A stretch of DNA of 47,112 bases from a virus. This document shows, piece after piece, positions 1-7,787 of this stretch; positions within the stretch are counted from its first letter, which is position 1; every line of letters starts with the position of its first letter. The DNA is taken from positions 1 through 47,112 of the IMG/VR virus record IMGVR_UViG_3300048919_000058; one strand, 5' to 3'. A program made the position numbers and the translations under genes. The notes under the pieces are model-generated. The model searched no databases and had not been told where the DNA came from. It was given only the letters and a program-made list of their open reading frames with translations.

Positions 1-41
1 ACCTTTTGCCCCGTGGTTACGCTCGTAACCGGCCTCTCAGG

Positions 42-117
42 GCCGATATAGCTCAGTTGGTAGAGCAGCGCATTCGTAATGCGAAGGTCGTAGGTTCGAC
101 TCCTATTATCGGCACCA
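42..117 (+). tRNA. thrW: tRNA-Thr (anticodon CGT), thrW-like, prophage insertion site
   Basis: 76-nt tRNA with a 7-bp acceptor stem (GCCGATA with TATCGGC), D arm, anticodon loop TTCGTAA giving anticodon CGT, a T arm with the TTCGACT loop, and encoded CCA. The 3' 46 nt are the att core, so this copy is a hybrid of host 5' half and phage-supplied 3' half and remains functional. Anticodon and flanking layout match the P22 integration gene thrW; that identity is from memory. Confidence 0.95.
72..117. repeat. attL core (46-bp direct repeat)
   Basis: This 46-bp sequence recurs without change at 46986-47031. Outside it the bases diverge at once (c versus a before, g versus t after). It covers the anticodon loop to CCA of the tRNA, the position and size of the P22 attachment core. 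The int gene lies 14 bp away. Confidence 0.95.
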
Positions 118-131
118 GTCATATCAAGTAG

Positions 132-1295
132 TTACGCATCATTTGTACCTTCCTTATTTTCACTGTGGGACAGATTTGGGACAGAAGACCCGAAAATAGA
201 GTCAATTTGTCGCGCATGTTCGGTAAGGTGATTAGGTGCAAGGTGAGCATATCGGCGAACCATTTCTATTGATTCCCAGCCACCCATTTCCTGCAACACA
301 GAAATAGGAACGCCTGCCTGAACAAGCCAGCTAGCCCATGTATGCCTCAGGTCATGAAAACGGAAGTCATCAATACCTGCTCGTTTTAATGCGGCCCTCC
401 ACGCAGTGTTAGCGTCGTAGCGCATCTTCCTGACGACTGGTGATTTAGTCCCATCAGGTTTTGTGCTGCTTTCCTTGTAAACAAACACCCACTTGTGGTG
501 ATTGCCGATTTGCTTTTTCAACACCCGGCAAGCAGTATCATTCAGCGCCACGCCAATGGCCTTATTCGACTTGCTCTGCTCAGGGTGAATCCATGCAACC
601 TTTCTCTGCATGTCTATCTGCTGCCATTCCAGATTGATGATGTTCGAGCGTCTTAAGCCAGTAGAAAGCGCAAACTCAACGACTGACTTAAGCGGCTCCG
701 GACATTCATCAATCAACCTCCTCGCCTCGTGAGGTTCAAGCCATCTGATACGCTTGTTCTTCGGTTGAGGAACTTTGACGATCGGAGCCTTATCCAGCAT
801 CTTCCATTCACGTTCTGCTGCTCTGAGAAGCGCCTTAATGAATGAGAGGTGGGTTGCTTTTGTGGCTACCGCTGCAGGCTTTGGTTTGTATTCTTGAGGC
901 TTTTTCCCTTTCTTGCGACAAGCCTCTTCCATAAGCTTCCAGTTCTCCTCATGCCGCCGATTTGTCATTTTTTGGATGGCAGAGTAAATTTTCGTTTCTG
1001 TAATATCCTTCAACTGCATCCCTGCAAAATGCTGTAGCCAGAATCCGATCCGGCTCTTGTCGTCATCCAGTGACTTCTTGTGCGACTTTTCCTCCAGCCA
1101 CCTGACACAAGCCTCCTCAAATGTCATGTCAGGGGTCTCGCCTAATTTACTTACCCTCCATGCTTCGGCCTTTAGCTTGTCATGAAGCTCCGTGGCCTGC
1201 CTTTTGTCCTTTGTCCCAAGAGACTGCTTAAATCGTTTGCCGTCCGGCAATGTGAAGCTGGCGTACCAGGTTTCACCTCTGCGGAATAGTGACAT
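132..1295 (-). CDS. int: Tyrosine-recombinase integrase, P22 Int type
   Basis: 387-aa site-specific recombinase that inserts and excises the prophage at the tRNA core. An N-terminal arm-binding domain (residues ~1-60, starting [10 protein letters not shown]) and a core-binding domain precede the catalytic domain. Catalytic residues visible are R215 (STGLRRSNI), H314 and R317 (HDLRHTW), W340 and nucleophile Y349 (MVRRYAHL). Length and sequence agree closely with P22 Int as I remember it. The gene reads toward attL and its 5' end overlaps xis by 124 bp, as in P22. TGGGACA repeats, probable arm sites, lie in its 3' end. Confidence 0.97.
   Translation of the reverse strand: MSLFRRGETWYASFTLPDGKRFKQSLGTKDKRQATELHDKLKAEAWRVSKLGETPDMTFEEACVRWLEEKSHKKSLDDDKSRIGFWLQHFAGMQLKDITETKIYSAIQKMTNRRHEENWKLMEEACRKKGKKPQEYKPKPAAVATKATHLSFIKALLRAAEREWKMLDKAPIVKVPQPKNKRIRWLEPHEARRLIDECPEPLKSVVEFALSTGLRRSNIINLEWQQIDMQRKVAWIHPEQSKSNKAIGVALNDTACRVLKKQIGNHHKWVFVYKESSTKPDGTKSPVVRKMRYDANTAWRAALKRAGIDDFRFHDLRHTWASWLVQAGVPISVLQEMGGWESIEMVRRYAHLAPNHLTEHARQIDSIFGSSVPNLSHSENKEGTNDA
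164..185. promoter_or_regulatory. Probable integrase arm-type sites near attL
   Basis: Two tandem copies of an 11-bp element (TGTGGGACAGA and TTTGGGACAGA) lie ~50 bp from the left core. Related copies (TGAGACAGA, ATGGGACAC, ATGGGACGT) lie at the same kind of distance inside attR. Paired repeats flanking a core are typical of Int arm-binding sites; the assignment is an inference. Confidence 0.5.
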
Positions 1296-1525
1296 TTCAG
1301 TTCCTCTGCTATGCCATCACCCGCGCTCACGCCGACAGTATGCAGCGGAGACTGAAGCGCCGCAATGCAGGCTTGCCGTGTTGTGAGGTATGGGGATTTG
1401 GGTTTGGAAGGGTCTTTGCGTGTTGCCTGAAGGCGGCCTGTGCGAATCCAGTTGGTAGCGGTGGGTCTGGATATTTTGAGAAATGCACAGGCCTCATCGA
1501 GTGTGAGGCTGTGTGATTCCATCAT
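1172..1525 (-). CDS. xis: Excisionase, P22 Xis type
   Basis: 117-aa DNA-bending directionality factor that pairs with Int for excision. The N-terminal half has a helix-turn-helix/wing pattern ([20 protein letters not shown], residues ~7-26) followed by basic residues that could contact DNA. Sequence and 124-bp overlap with int match P22 xis. Two ATGs in a row (1525 and 1522) are possible starts; the second gives the 116-aa P22 length. The preceding gene ends at 1522, so translation is probably coupled. Confidence 0.93.
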   Translation of the reverse strand: MMESHSLTLDEACAFLKISRPTATNWIRTGRLQATRKDPSKPKSPYLTTRQACIAALQSPLHTVGVSAGDGIAEELKCHYSAEVKPGTPASHCRTANDLSSLLGQRTKGRPRSFMTS

Positions 1526-1875
1526 GCGTTTTCTCTTATCTCTTCTGATAAAGCCTCAATGGCGCTCACAGGAACGAAATATCCCTCCCGGGATAAAGAC
1601 AGCAATCGGTCTATCATTTCGTCCGGAGTTCGGTCTATGAACATCGCGCCATCATGTTTCAGACCAATGGGTTCGCGCTCTGATGAAGCTATGAATTCAT
1701 TTTGTGCTCTGACTGCCTCAAAGAATTCTTTCTGTGGCACATCAAAGAAGAAGGGGATTGGTGGAACGTCGCCTACTACACGAGAGCAGGCGACGTGAGT
1801 GACATAACCTTGCTCAGACTCATAGCAATAAACATCGCTGCGCCAGTTGTCGCAACTGAATCGGCAATAGCTCAT
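1522..1875 (-). CDS. Hypothetical phage protein (MSYCRFS family)
   Basis: 117 aa, soluble, no domain I can name. The N-terminus MSYCRFSCDNWRSDVYCYES has four cysteines in its first 20 residues and is familiar from many enterobacterial prophages near xis, where no function is assigned. GGAG lies 8 bases before the ATG. It ends in the start codons of xis, suggesting one transcript. Confidence 0.8.
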   Translation of the reverse strand: MSYCRFSCDNWRSDVYCYESEQGYVTHVACSRVVGDVPPIPFFFDVPQKEFFEAVRAQNEFIASSEREPIGLKHDGAMFIDRTPDEMIDRLLSLSREGYFVPVSAIEALSEEIRENA

Positions 1876-1887
1876 TATCTATCTCCA

Positions 1888-1908
1888 ATAAAAAACCGCC
1901 ATTGCGGA
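1888..1908 (-). terminator. Rho-independent terminator
   Basis: On the minus strand a CCGC-AATG-GCGG hairpin is followed by six T residues. It lies between the stop of the 1912-2274 gene and the next start. N-modified polymerase would have to pass it for xis/int to be expressed from pL. Confidence 0.6.
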
Positions 1909-1911
1909 GGT

Positions 1912-2274
1912 CTAGATGAATCCCATCTCAGCTAGACTACTCATGAAAAGCTCGGCATTCCTCATGCTGATCTCTCTCGCCTCGGAATCACTCATAGTTG
2001 CAGCCTTTTGCATTTCAGCAACCTTTGCCTTAAGCGAATCCGGCATATCAACTCGATGCCCGCAGCAACCTTTCATAAGATAAAGATTTACCTCATGCCT
2101 ATCGCCGCATTGCCAGTGAAGTGCTGGATGGGTGACTTCAACGATAAGCTCAAAACGATGGCGCGCGAACTCTGCTACTGCTTCTGCGCGGTTAAAGCAT
2201 CCATTCATCAGCCTGATATTGATAGGCGCTTCATTGAGCCGTTTAAGCGCTTGCTTGGTAAATTTCACATCCAT
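1912..2274 (-). CDS. Hypothetical protein
   Basis: 120 aa, mixed charge, no membrane segment. It contains a cluster that could bind metal (HWQCGDRHE and a later CCGHR), but I do not recognise the family. It sits in the left accessory cluster, and its stop is just upstream of a terminator hairpin. Confidence 0.7.
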   Translation of the reverse strand: MDVKFTKQALKRLNEAPINIRLMNGCFNRAEAVAEFARHRFELIVEVTHPALHWQCGDRHEVNLYLMKGCCGHRVDMPDSLKAKVAEMQKAATMSDSEAREISMRNAELFMSSLAEMGFI

Positions 2275-2278
2275 CTCC

Positions 2279-2479
2279 TTACGCTAATTTCTTATACACG
2301 CGAGGCTCATCAACAGTAGCCGCGCGAAGTTCGTGTTCTGCATGAGAACTGTAATCACCGAAGTCCCACTCGATGCGATACCATGTCGGCCGACTCTCCT
2401 GCTCAGTAACGCCATCAACCACTCCTTTGATATCGCCTGACTTGTGCTTTACGATTGCGCCCACAACAAATTTAGCCAT
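2279..2479 (-). CDS. Small hypothetical phage protein
   Basis: 66 aa from ATG at 2479 (MAKFVVGAIVKHKSGDIKG). An upstream in-frame ATG at 2524 would add 15 residues, but the shorter form has the natural start of a small beta-rich fold (VVGAIVKHKSGDIKGVVDGV). Such folds are seen in phage proteins replaced or gained near ea22-type genes. No function assigned. Confidence 0.65.
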   Translation of the reverse strand: MAKFVVGAIVKHKSGDIKGVVDGVTEQESRPTWYRIEWDFGDYSSHAEHELRAATVDEPRVYKKLA

Positions 2480-2505
2480 AACAAGCCCTCTGACATGTGA
2501 ATGAG

Positions 2506-2568
2506 TTAAGAGATAGCCGCCCATGCAATAAGACCAGCGATGGCGACCAGGATAGGGTTGTAATGCAT
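2506..2568 (-). CDS. Possible 20-aa membrane microprotein
   Basis: A 20-codon reading frame, MHYNPILVAIAGLIAWAAIS, preceded by CGGAGTCACC with GGAG 5 bases before ATG. Residues 5-19 are almost all hydrophobic, enough for one short membrane helix. It lies between a terminator and the 2279-2479 gene, where a leaderless gap would otherwise be unexplained. Evidence is only the ribosome site and the composition. Confidence 0.45.
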   Translation of the reverse strand: MHYNPILVAIAGLIAWAAIS

Positions 2569-2585
2569 GGTGACTCCGATAAAGA

Positions 2586-2606
2586 AAAACCCGCGATGTG
2601 CGGGTT
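2586..2606 (-). terminator. Rho-independent terminator
   Basis: Minus strand reads AAACCCGC-ACAT-GCGGGTTT followed by TTCTTT, directly after the stop of the 2609-3274 gene. It is a strong intrinsic terminator in the left operon. Confidence 0.85.
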
Positions 2607-2608
2607 TG

Positions 2609-3274
2609 TTATGCAGCTGAGGAAAGTCTCACTGACCGCATACTTTCTATTTTCGCAATCAGTGATTTGAACAAATCAGGGCGGATTGAATTGCAAACAC
2701 TCTTAAATGAATTTGCCGCCTGAAGCTTTGCTGATATCCATGCTTCATGGGCGTCTTGAGCATCTGCAAATGTTCCGAGATGATGCGATTTTCCGGATTT
2801 GTCTCTTATCTTGGAAAAATACTTATCGCTATCGCTGCACTTGTATGCGCCAATAGGGTGTGGGTCATCCCTGTTTACTGACATAGATACGAAGCAATTT
2901 AGTTCTGGTGGTATATAAACGCATGTTTCATTCGAGTAAATCTTGTTCCCTGGAACCAAAATATCTTTGTCTAGATGCCAGCCTTCAACAAAATTAACCT
3001 TCCACCATTCAAAAAAGTCAGTAAACCTATGCCAGCCATCACCAACACTGCAACCTTCATAGGTTCTCATTTCAATCTGGTATGTTTGACAGTAACACCT
3101 TTTGAACATTCCTTTCCAAGCGGCGTATGCACGATGGTTGACACCTATTCCACCAAGTCGCGCCGCTGTGCAAAATACAGAATCATTGATTCCAATCCCA
3201 TAAATAGGTCTTGTGTTAAGAGCCTTTCTTGGCATGGACTCAAGAATCAAATCCGCCTGCTTAGATTGTTTCAT
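2609..3274 (-). CDS. AP2-domain phage DNA-binding protein, homing-endonuclease relative
   Basis: 221 aa. The central part has the pattern W-x2-M-x2-RCY (WKGMFKRCY), LDKDILVPGNK and YSNETCVYIPPELN, recurrent in phage proteins annotated as HNH/AP2-like. The C-terminal ~50 residues (GAYKC... YFSKIRDKSGKSHHLGTF) fit an AP2 DNA-binding domain. No complete HNH motif is visible, so it may bind DNA without cutting. Its first codons overlap the end of the preceding gene by 14 bp. Confidence 0.7.
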   Translation of the reverse strand: MKQSKQADLILESMPRKALNTRPIYGIGINDSVFCTAARLGGIGVNHRAYAAWKGMFKRCYCQTYQIEMRTYEGCSVGDGWHRFTDFFEWWKVNFVEGWHLDKDILVPGNKIYSNETCVYIPPELNCFVSMSVNRDDPHPIGAYKCSDSDKYFSKIRDKSGKSHHLGTFADAQDAHEAWISAKLQAANSFKSVCNSIRPDLFKSLIAKIESMRSVRLSSAA

Positions 3275-3851
3275 CTATTCGACCCTCGCCAATCACCGGA
3301 GAGTTGCTGCAGCGCGACTCGGCAATTTTTGGCGAAGAATCCAGTGCTGGCGCGGTCTGGATGGTGCAGCGCGACTCGGTGTTTTCGGCACCCTGAAGCA
3401 TGGCGGCTCGGCTACCATTAACCATCTTCACACCCAGGCGGATATCGTCCAGCTGAAGGTCGCCGTTAATTTCTGCATGCCGGAAAGCGATAGACAGGAA
3501 CTCCATGCACTGCTCGTTTTTCCATTCAGTCACAGATACCGGCGCTGGCAGGGCGGTGTAAACAGGAAATGCAGGTGAACCATCGCAGGACTTATCGCCA
3601 GGCTTGGCCTCAACAACGTATTCCTCGCAGTCATCGGGAGCGCGGAACCCTTGATGCCAGGTGAGATAGCACACAGGCTCCGCTTCGATCGATGCCAGCG
3701 CGATACGCAGAGCTTCTGCTGTTAATTCGTAATACTCTCTGCGTTCCGGATGCAAAGTCGAATCAGCGGCGCATTCATCCGCAAATTCCTTTCTGCCCTT
3801 AATGTGCTCAATTAACTGCTCTTTGGTGAATGCTCTGGTAATAGTGCTCAT
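3261..3851 (-). CDS. Ea22/Ead-like accessory protein
   Basis: 196 aa, acidic and probably modular. The N-terminus (TKEQLIEHIKGRKEFADECA) and central region (WKNEQCMEFLSIAFRHAEINGDL, read in two parts) match mosaic Ead/Ea22-type proteins of lambdoid left arms, whose function is unknown. It overlaps its upstream neighbour by 4 bases (ATGA type), indicating coupling. Confidence 0.7.
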   Translation of the reverse strand: MSTITRAFTKEQLIEHIKGRKEFADECAADSTLHPERREYYELTAEALRIALASIEAEPVCYLTWHQGFRAPDDCEEYVVEAKPGDKSCDGSPAFPVYTALPAPVSVTEWKNEQCMEFLSIAFRHAEINGDLQLDDIRLGVKMVNGSRAAMLQGAENTESRCTIQTAPALDSSPKIAESRCSNSPVIGEGRIDETI

Positions 3852-4423
3852 GATGCCTCTCCTTTACCGGCTGCGGCGGCGCGTTCAGCTTCGCTTTGTT
3901 CCCAGAACCAACGGTGAAGGTTCATGAGTTCTTCGTCGAGAGGCGCATATTTACGGTCAAAATAGGCCTGCGCGTCTTTCTCCGATTCGTCCGGCAGTTC
4001 GCCGGGCCCAAACAGCGTGTTATAAATCCATGCCAGCCCTTTTCTGGCGTCGCCAGTTCCCTGCCATTCGATGATTGCGGCCTGCATTACCAGAATGTTT
4101 TTGCCAATTAACAGGTCCAGTTCTTTGTGGCGGTTTTTGATGTAAGCATTGTCGCTCTCCAACTCAGCAATACGCTTGTCTTTGGCTTCCAGCTCATCCA
4201 GCAGCGCCAGCACGGTGGCGGGGTTGGCTGCGGCGATGAACGCTCCATTCAGGTCAGTCTGCTTTTGCGTGAAATCACCGCTATCCATGTAGGTGACTGA
4301 GCCCTGAGAGTCATCGCTACCGTAGTCGTATTCAATGCTGGTATTTTTCGGGAGGTAAACCCATACACCCGGCGTCGCCTTCTCGGCTGCTTCCCGTAAT
4401 GCGCGTTTGTCGATGTTGCTCAT
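3848..4423 (-). CDS. Ea22-like protein
   Basis: 191 aa. It starts MSNIDKRALREAAEKATPG, typical of the Ea22 family (lambda ea22). Residues ~75-110 form a short coiled coil (LLDELEAKDKRIAELESDN). The C-terminus is rich in E and A. The function of this family is unknown. The start overlaps the end of the upstream HNH gene (ATGA). Confidence 0.8.
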   Translation of the reverse strand: MSNIDKRALREAAEKATPGVWVYLPKNTSIEYDYGSDDSQGSVTYMDSGDFTQKQTDLNGAFIAAANPATVLALLDELEAKDKRIAELESDNAYIKNRHKELDLLIGKNILVMQAAIIEWQGTGDARKGLAWIYNTLFGPGELPDESEKDAQAYFDRKYAPLDEELMNLHRWFWEQSEAERAAAAGKGEAS

Positions 4424-4926
4424 TGGGCGTTACCTCCGTCATTTGCAAACTCTCCATGTATCTCTGCACGCGCTTTTTTAATTGCCTCAGCAGCTTCCTG
4501 CTTGTCAGAAAATGAGCCAACGTTGATGTGCTTGCCTTCATACATAATTGAGGCCTTCCATTTTTTAGAGTTCCGGCACCATGAAACACCTTTTATTCCG
4601 GAAGTATTGGTGGACTGTATCTTCCTGTTAAGCGCGTTTTGTCTTAAAGAGACAATGCGGAGATTGGCTATTCGGTTGTCCTTCCTGTCACCATTAATGT
4701 GGTCCATAATTCCTTCTGGAAACTCGCCATATACGTAAAGCCATGCGAGCCTATGAGAAAGTTAAACAACGCCGTCAACACAAAACCGCAGGTAGCCATG
4801 TGAGTTAGTTGTTCCGGCGATATCGCCTTTAATGGCTCTGCTGGATGTAGACTTTATTCTTGTGAAGACGCCTGTATAACTGTTGTAGTGAAATAACTCC
4901 TTAAGCCGAGATTGAGTTAGCGTCAT
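4420..4926 (-). pseudogene. HNH/AP2 homing endonuclease interrupted by an in-frame TAA
   Basis: One reading frame runs from ATG 4926 (MTLTQSRLKELFHYN) to the stop at 4420, but codon 55 (4762-4764) is TAA. Before the stop it reads GDIAGTTNSHGYLRFCVDG; after it comes LSHRLAWLYVYGEFPEGIMDHINGD, exactly the continuation seen in the intact copies here. The C-terminal half holds the HNH core (MDHINGDRKDNRIANLR) and an AP2 domain (GIKGVSWCRNSKKWKASI). The broken position corresponds to the residue before the S/A-HRLAW motif. An internal ATG at 4707 could give a 95-aa C-terminal fragment. Confidence 0.85.
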
Positions 4927-5096
4927 TTCTTCGCCCTCTGGTTTAACCACGCTGTCAGGAATTTGTTCTCGTTCACGCTTGGGAATGATTGACGCTTCAG
5001 CATTTCTTCGCGTGGGATATCGTTGATGGGTTTGAAGCGGTGTCCGGCGATGAGCTATTGGGGTTGAATGAATGGGTCGTAAGTTAATCCGATCAT
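4923..5096 (-). pseudogene. Small phage gene with internal amber codon
   Basis: The frame from ATG 5096 reads MIGLTYDPFIQPQ, then TAG (5055-5057), then LIAGHRFKPINDIPREEMLK and a further 24 residues to TGA at 4923. Both ends have ATGA overlaps with the flanking endonuclease genes, so the 57-codon unit looks like a former gene. CAG to TAG is the simplest cause. It would still be read in a host carrying an amber suppressor. Function unknown. Confidence 0.6.
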
Positions 5097-5608
5097 GATG
5101 AAGCCTCGCTAATGTAAAACTCGGTGTCGTAATGTTCTTTTGCGAAAATTTCCCTTGCATTTACGGCTTCACTCAGATCATCGAATCGACCTATAAACAC
5201 CTGCTTTCCATTGATATATCCATATGACTTCCATTTGCTTCTGGATTTATCCCAAGAAATACCCTTATATCCACTAAAGCTTGATTCTCTAGTTTTTGAG
5301 TTGTACGAATTTTGTTTTAAATTCGCCTTGCGCAAGTTACACAAGCGATTGTCTGAGCGAATCCTGTTTATATGGTCTATTAGGCCATCCGGAAATTCTC
5401 CGTATGCATAAGCCCACGCAAGTCGATGCGCTCTAAACAAAACTCCATCGATACGGATGTCTATGTATCCGATAGAATTTAAATTTCCAGCGCTTGGCTT
5501 TTGATTACTCTTTGAACCTGAACGTTTCTCTCTCCAATGGAAAAGTCCAGTGGAGGCGTCATATATCAACAACTCCTTTAATCTGGATATTGCTAATGTT
5601 TTAATCAT
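5093..5608 (-). CDS. HNH homing endonuclease with AP2 domain
   Basis: 171 aa from ATG 5608 (MIKTLAISRLKELLIYDAS). The order is an N-terminal strand-rich region, the HRLAWAYAYGEFPDGLIDHI motif, the HNH core DHINRIRSDNRLCNLR, then an AP2 domain (GYKGISWDKSRSKWKSYGY). It is expected to make a site-specific cut and promote its own spread. An upstream ATG (5722) would add 38 residues that lie wholly inside the neighbour, so the shorter start is preferred. It overlaps the upstream gene by 8 bp. Confidence 0.85.
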   Translation of the reverse strand: MIKTLAISRLKELLIYDASTGLFHWREKRSGSKSNQKPSAGNLNSIGYIDIRIDGVLFRAHRLAWAYAYGEFPDGLIDHINRIRSDNRLCNLRKANLKQNSYNSKTRESSFSGYKGISWDKSRSKWKSYGYINGKQVFIGRFDDLSEAVNAREIFAKEHYDTEFYISEASS

Positions 5609-5939
5609 TTCTGATTGCCCCCAGGCGGCCGTAGTAAACACGGTCACGGTCATTGCATCTTGATGGTTGTTTAGGTCCGACTGTTTCCCAGCCAGGAGAG
5701 AAGGAGGCCATGAAGTTGTCATGCCATAGCTTTGACTCGTGCTTCCTGGTGAGCCTCTCTATCCAGTAATCGTCCTGCGCATCCTGAATATGCTCTGGCG
5801 TTCGTTCATCCTTTGCCAGATTTCCGTTCTCTTTCTGCTGGTAATAAAGCTCCAGCCCAGCACATATCCGGGCAATAACTTCGTCCTTCGAATCCAGTTT
5901 TTTAGGTGCACGGAAGTAACCATTTTCATCAGGTGACAT
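5601..5939 (-). CDS. Hypothetical phage protein
   Basis: 112 aa (MSPDENGYFRAPKKLDSKDE), hydrophilic, with no signal or membrane segment. Similar short proteins lie between ssb and ea22-type genes in enterobacterial prophages; function unknown. Its last codons contain the start of the downstream endonuclease. Confidence 0.75.
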   Translation of the reverse strand: MSPDENGYFRAPKKLDSKDEVIARICAGLELYYQQKENGNLAKDERTPEHIQDAQDDYWIERLTRKHESKLWHDNFMASFSPGWETVGPKQPSRCNDRDRVYYGRLGAIRND

Positions 5940-6014
5940 GGCTTAATCCTTAAACTGGAGGCGAAGTTATGCCGCCTCCGTGAGGTGAAATAGAATGTTC
6001 AGGTGGTGGTTAAA

Positions 6015-6464
6015 TCAGAACGGAATATCGTCGTCGAATTCCATTGGAGGTTCTCTAGCCTGCTTAGGTTGTTGCGGCTGGCTATTTTGCTGCTTTGGCT
6101 GGCTATCCGCTTCGCGCTTTCCTCCAAGCATTTGGAGTGTTCCGCTTACGCCAACCAGAACCTCCGTGGTGTACTTTTCAGCACCTGACTGATCTGTCCA
6201 TTTGCGAGTGCGCAACTTTCCTTCCAGATATACCTCAGAGCCTTTCCGCAAGTATTCACCGGCAATCTCTGCCAGCTTTCCGCTCAGCACCACGCGGTGC
6301 CATTCCGTTTGCTCTTTCTGCTCACCAGTCTGTTTGTCTCGCCACTGTTCAGATGTTGCTACGGTCATGTTGGCAAATGCAGCACCAGAAGGCGCATAGC
6401 GCACTTCTAGATCTTGACCTAATCGACCTACGATGATTACCTTGTTGACGCCTCTGCTAGCCAT
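6015..6464 (-). CDS. ssb: Single-stranded DNA-binding protein
   Basis: 149 aa, the usual SSB arrangement: OB fold in residues 1-112 ([39 protein letters not shown]), a Q/P-rich linker, and the acidic tip DDDIPF that recruits repair and replication partners. It binds phage single strands during replication and recombination. It lies directly downstream of the annealing ATPase, with no gap (6464/6465), matching the known pairing of Sak4 proteins with SSB. Confidence 0.97.
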   Translation of the reverse strand: MASRGVNKVIIVGRLGQDLEVRYAPSGAAFANMTVATSEQWRDKQTGEQKEQTEWHRVVLSGKLAEIAGEYLRKGSEVYLEGKLRTRKWTDQSGAEKYTTEVLVGVSGTLQMLGGKREADSQPKQQNSQPQQPKQAREPPMEFDDDIPF

Positions 6465-7337
6465 TTATGCCGCCTTATCTGCTGGTTCGAAATCCGATTT
6501 ACGAGCGTCGTAAACCTCTTTTGCTTTTGACTGGTATTCGGTGCCGCGAAGCGTTCTCCATGCCTCTTCAAACAATGGCTTAAGTTCATCCATGCTTTGT
6601 GCATTGCCAGCCATATCAACGAATGATTTAAGCGTTTCTTCGTGAGGATTTACGCCTGACTCCAGCCAGTTAAGAAGCTGCTTGCCGGTTTCCTCGCTGA
6701 GGATTACAGGGTCTGAGTTAGAGAAGAGTTTTGTACGGTCTTTGCTGGCGATCGCATGATGTGTTTCATGCGCGATATCCAGTACGGTAGTGAACTCGTA
6801 TTCAACGCCATCACGCTGCTCTGACTTCATGCCAAGCTTGGCGACCTTCTTGCGGCCGTTCTCTTCAACCTGTGCCGTTTCAGTCTTGCTGCGCATGGTT
6901 GCGATGATATGCATAGGCGAACGCAAAATTGCGTCGAGGAACAGGCGATGTCGCGGGTTAATCTCGCTCCATGCTGACCAGCTGTTACCGCGATATTTTG
7001 CTTTGGCAATGGTGTCTACCAGTTCAAGGCAGCCACCGACGCCGCCCCATTCGTGAGTGATACTATCGATAATCAGAGAGTCATATCCTGCATCCTCTGC
7101 TGACTTAATCGCCTCGATGAAGCGCTCTGGTGAGAATGGCGGGTCAAGTTCCAGCACATCAAACTCAGCGACATCAGAATAAAGTGATGCGCTTCCTTTC
7201 TCTGTGTCGATGAAAGCAATCTTGCCGCCAATTCCTTTGGCAACCAGTAATGCGCTGTAAGTTTTACCTGATCCACTTGGCCCGGTAAGTGCCAGCCGTA
7301 GCTTGGCTTTCTTTCTCATGGCTTTTTCGAATTTCAT
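6465..7337 (-). CDS. Sak4-type RecA-fold ATPase (single-strand annealing/recombination)
   Basis: 290 aa AAA_24-type ATPase. Walker A is GPSGSGKT (residues 19-26), an acidic switch is FIDTEKGSA, and Walker B is DSLIIDSITHEW. The C-terminal ~80 residues are helical. Family members act as phage recombinases that anneal single strands with the help of SSB. It stands where P22 has erf/abc and lambda has bet/exo/gam; I see no exonuclease partner. Confidence 0.85.
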   Translation of the reverse strand: MKFEKAMRKKAKLRLALTGPSGSGKTYSALLVAKGIGGKIAFIDTEKGSASLYSDVAEFDVLELDPPFSPERFIEAIKSAEDAGYDSLIIDSITHEWGGVGGCLELVDTIAKAKYRGNSWSAWSEINPRHRLFLDAILRSPMHIIATMRSKTETAQVEENGRKKVAKLGMKSEQRDGVEYEFTTVLDIAHETHHAIASKDRTKLFSNSDPVILSEETGKQLLNWLESGVNPHEETLKSFVDMAGNAQSMDELKPLFEEAWRTLRGTEYQSKAKEVYDARKSDFEPADKAA

Positions 7338-7349
7338 GATAATTACCTT

Positions 7350-7541
7350 TTAGAATGGAAGTTCATGAGGGTTAGCAAGGAAATAGCCCTTGTTTATGCG
7401 CTCTCTGCGAGCCTGATAAAGACAGAATGACTTCATTGACTTGTTTCCTGCCTTACGCCAGAAAAGCGCCTCAGTTACGTGACACTGACGTTTGAGTCGA
7501 CTTAGTTCTGGTGTTCTCGCCAGGTCTGGTGGTATCGACAT
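7350..7541 (-). CDS. Small basic hypothetical protein
   Basis: 63 aa from ATG 7541 (MSIPPDLARTPELSRLKRQC), with AGAGG 9 bases upstream; an ATG at 7550 would add 3 residues but overlaps the ribosome site. Strongly basic, with VTEALFWRKAGNKSMKSFCL resembling short proteins next to recombination genes in lambdoid phages. Function unknown. Another frame starting 7586 overlaps its 5' end and looks less protein-like. Confidence 0.6.
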   Translation of the reverse strand: MSIPPDLARTPELSRLKRQCHVTEALFWRKAGNKSMKSFCLYQARRERINKGYFLANPHELPF

Positions 7542-7622
7542 CTTCTGCATCCTCTTTCTGCTGTTTCAACATGTCCTGCATAAGGCGGACAAAGGCATCT
7601 TATGACCAGGTATCTGCAATGC

Positions 7623-7787
7623 TCATTTCTTGGCGACCTTGATCAGCTGAGTTACCTCGATGATGTCCTCGCATAAATCCGTGTACTGGAATGGGCCGCA
7701 GTTATGTGAGTTAGTGCGACGAGCAAAAGCCATTCTGCGTAACTCTTTCAGAGCTTCTTCCAGTTCTTCGTAAGTAGGTTTGCTCAT
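7623..7787 (-). CDS. Small hypothetical protein downstream of cIII
   Basis: 54 aa (MSKPTYEELEEALKELRRMA). The first 20 residues are an amphipathic, coiled-coil-like helix. The start ATG overlaps the cIII stop (ATGA), so translation is coupled to cIII. Short proteins of this form follow cIII in many lambdoid phages; no known role. Confidence 0.65.
   Translation of the reverse strand: MSKPTYEELEEALKELRRMAFARRTNSHNCGPFQYTDLCEDIIEVTQLIKVAKK

Noticed and set aside
1250-1290. CII-activated pI promoter near int (GCAATGTGAAGCTG)
   Set aside because: Only one of the two TTGC half-sites is intact on the required strand.
7476-7586. 36-codon minus-strand frame (MQDMLKQQKEDAEDVD) overlapping the 7350 gene
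   Set aside because: No clear ribosome site, and the overlapping frame has the more protein-like sequence and better start.
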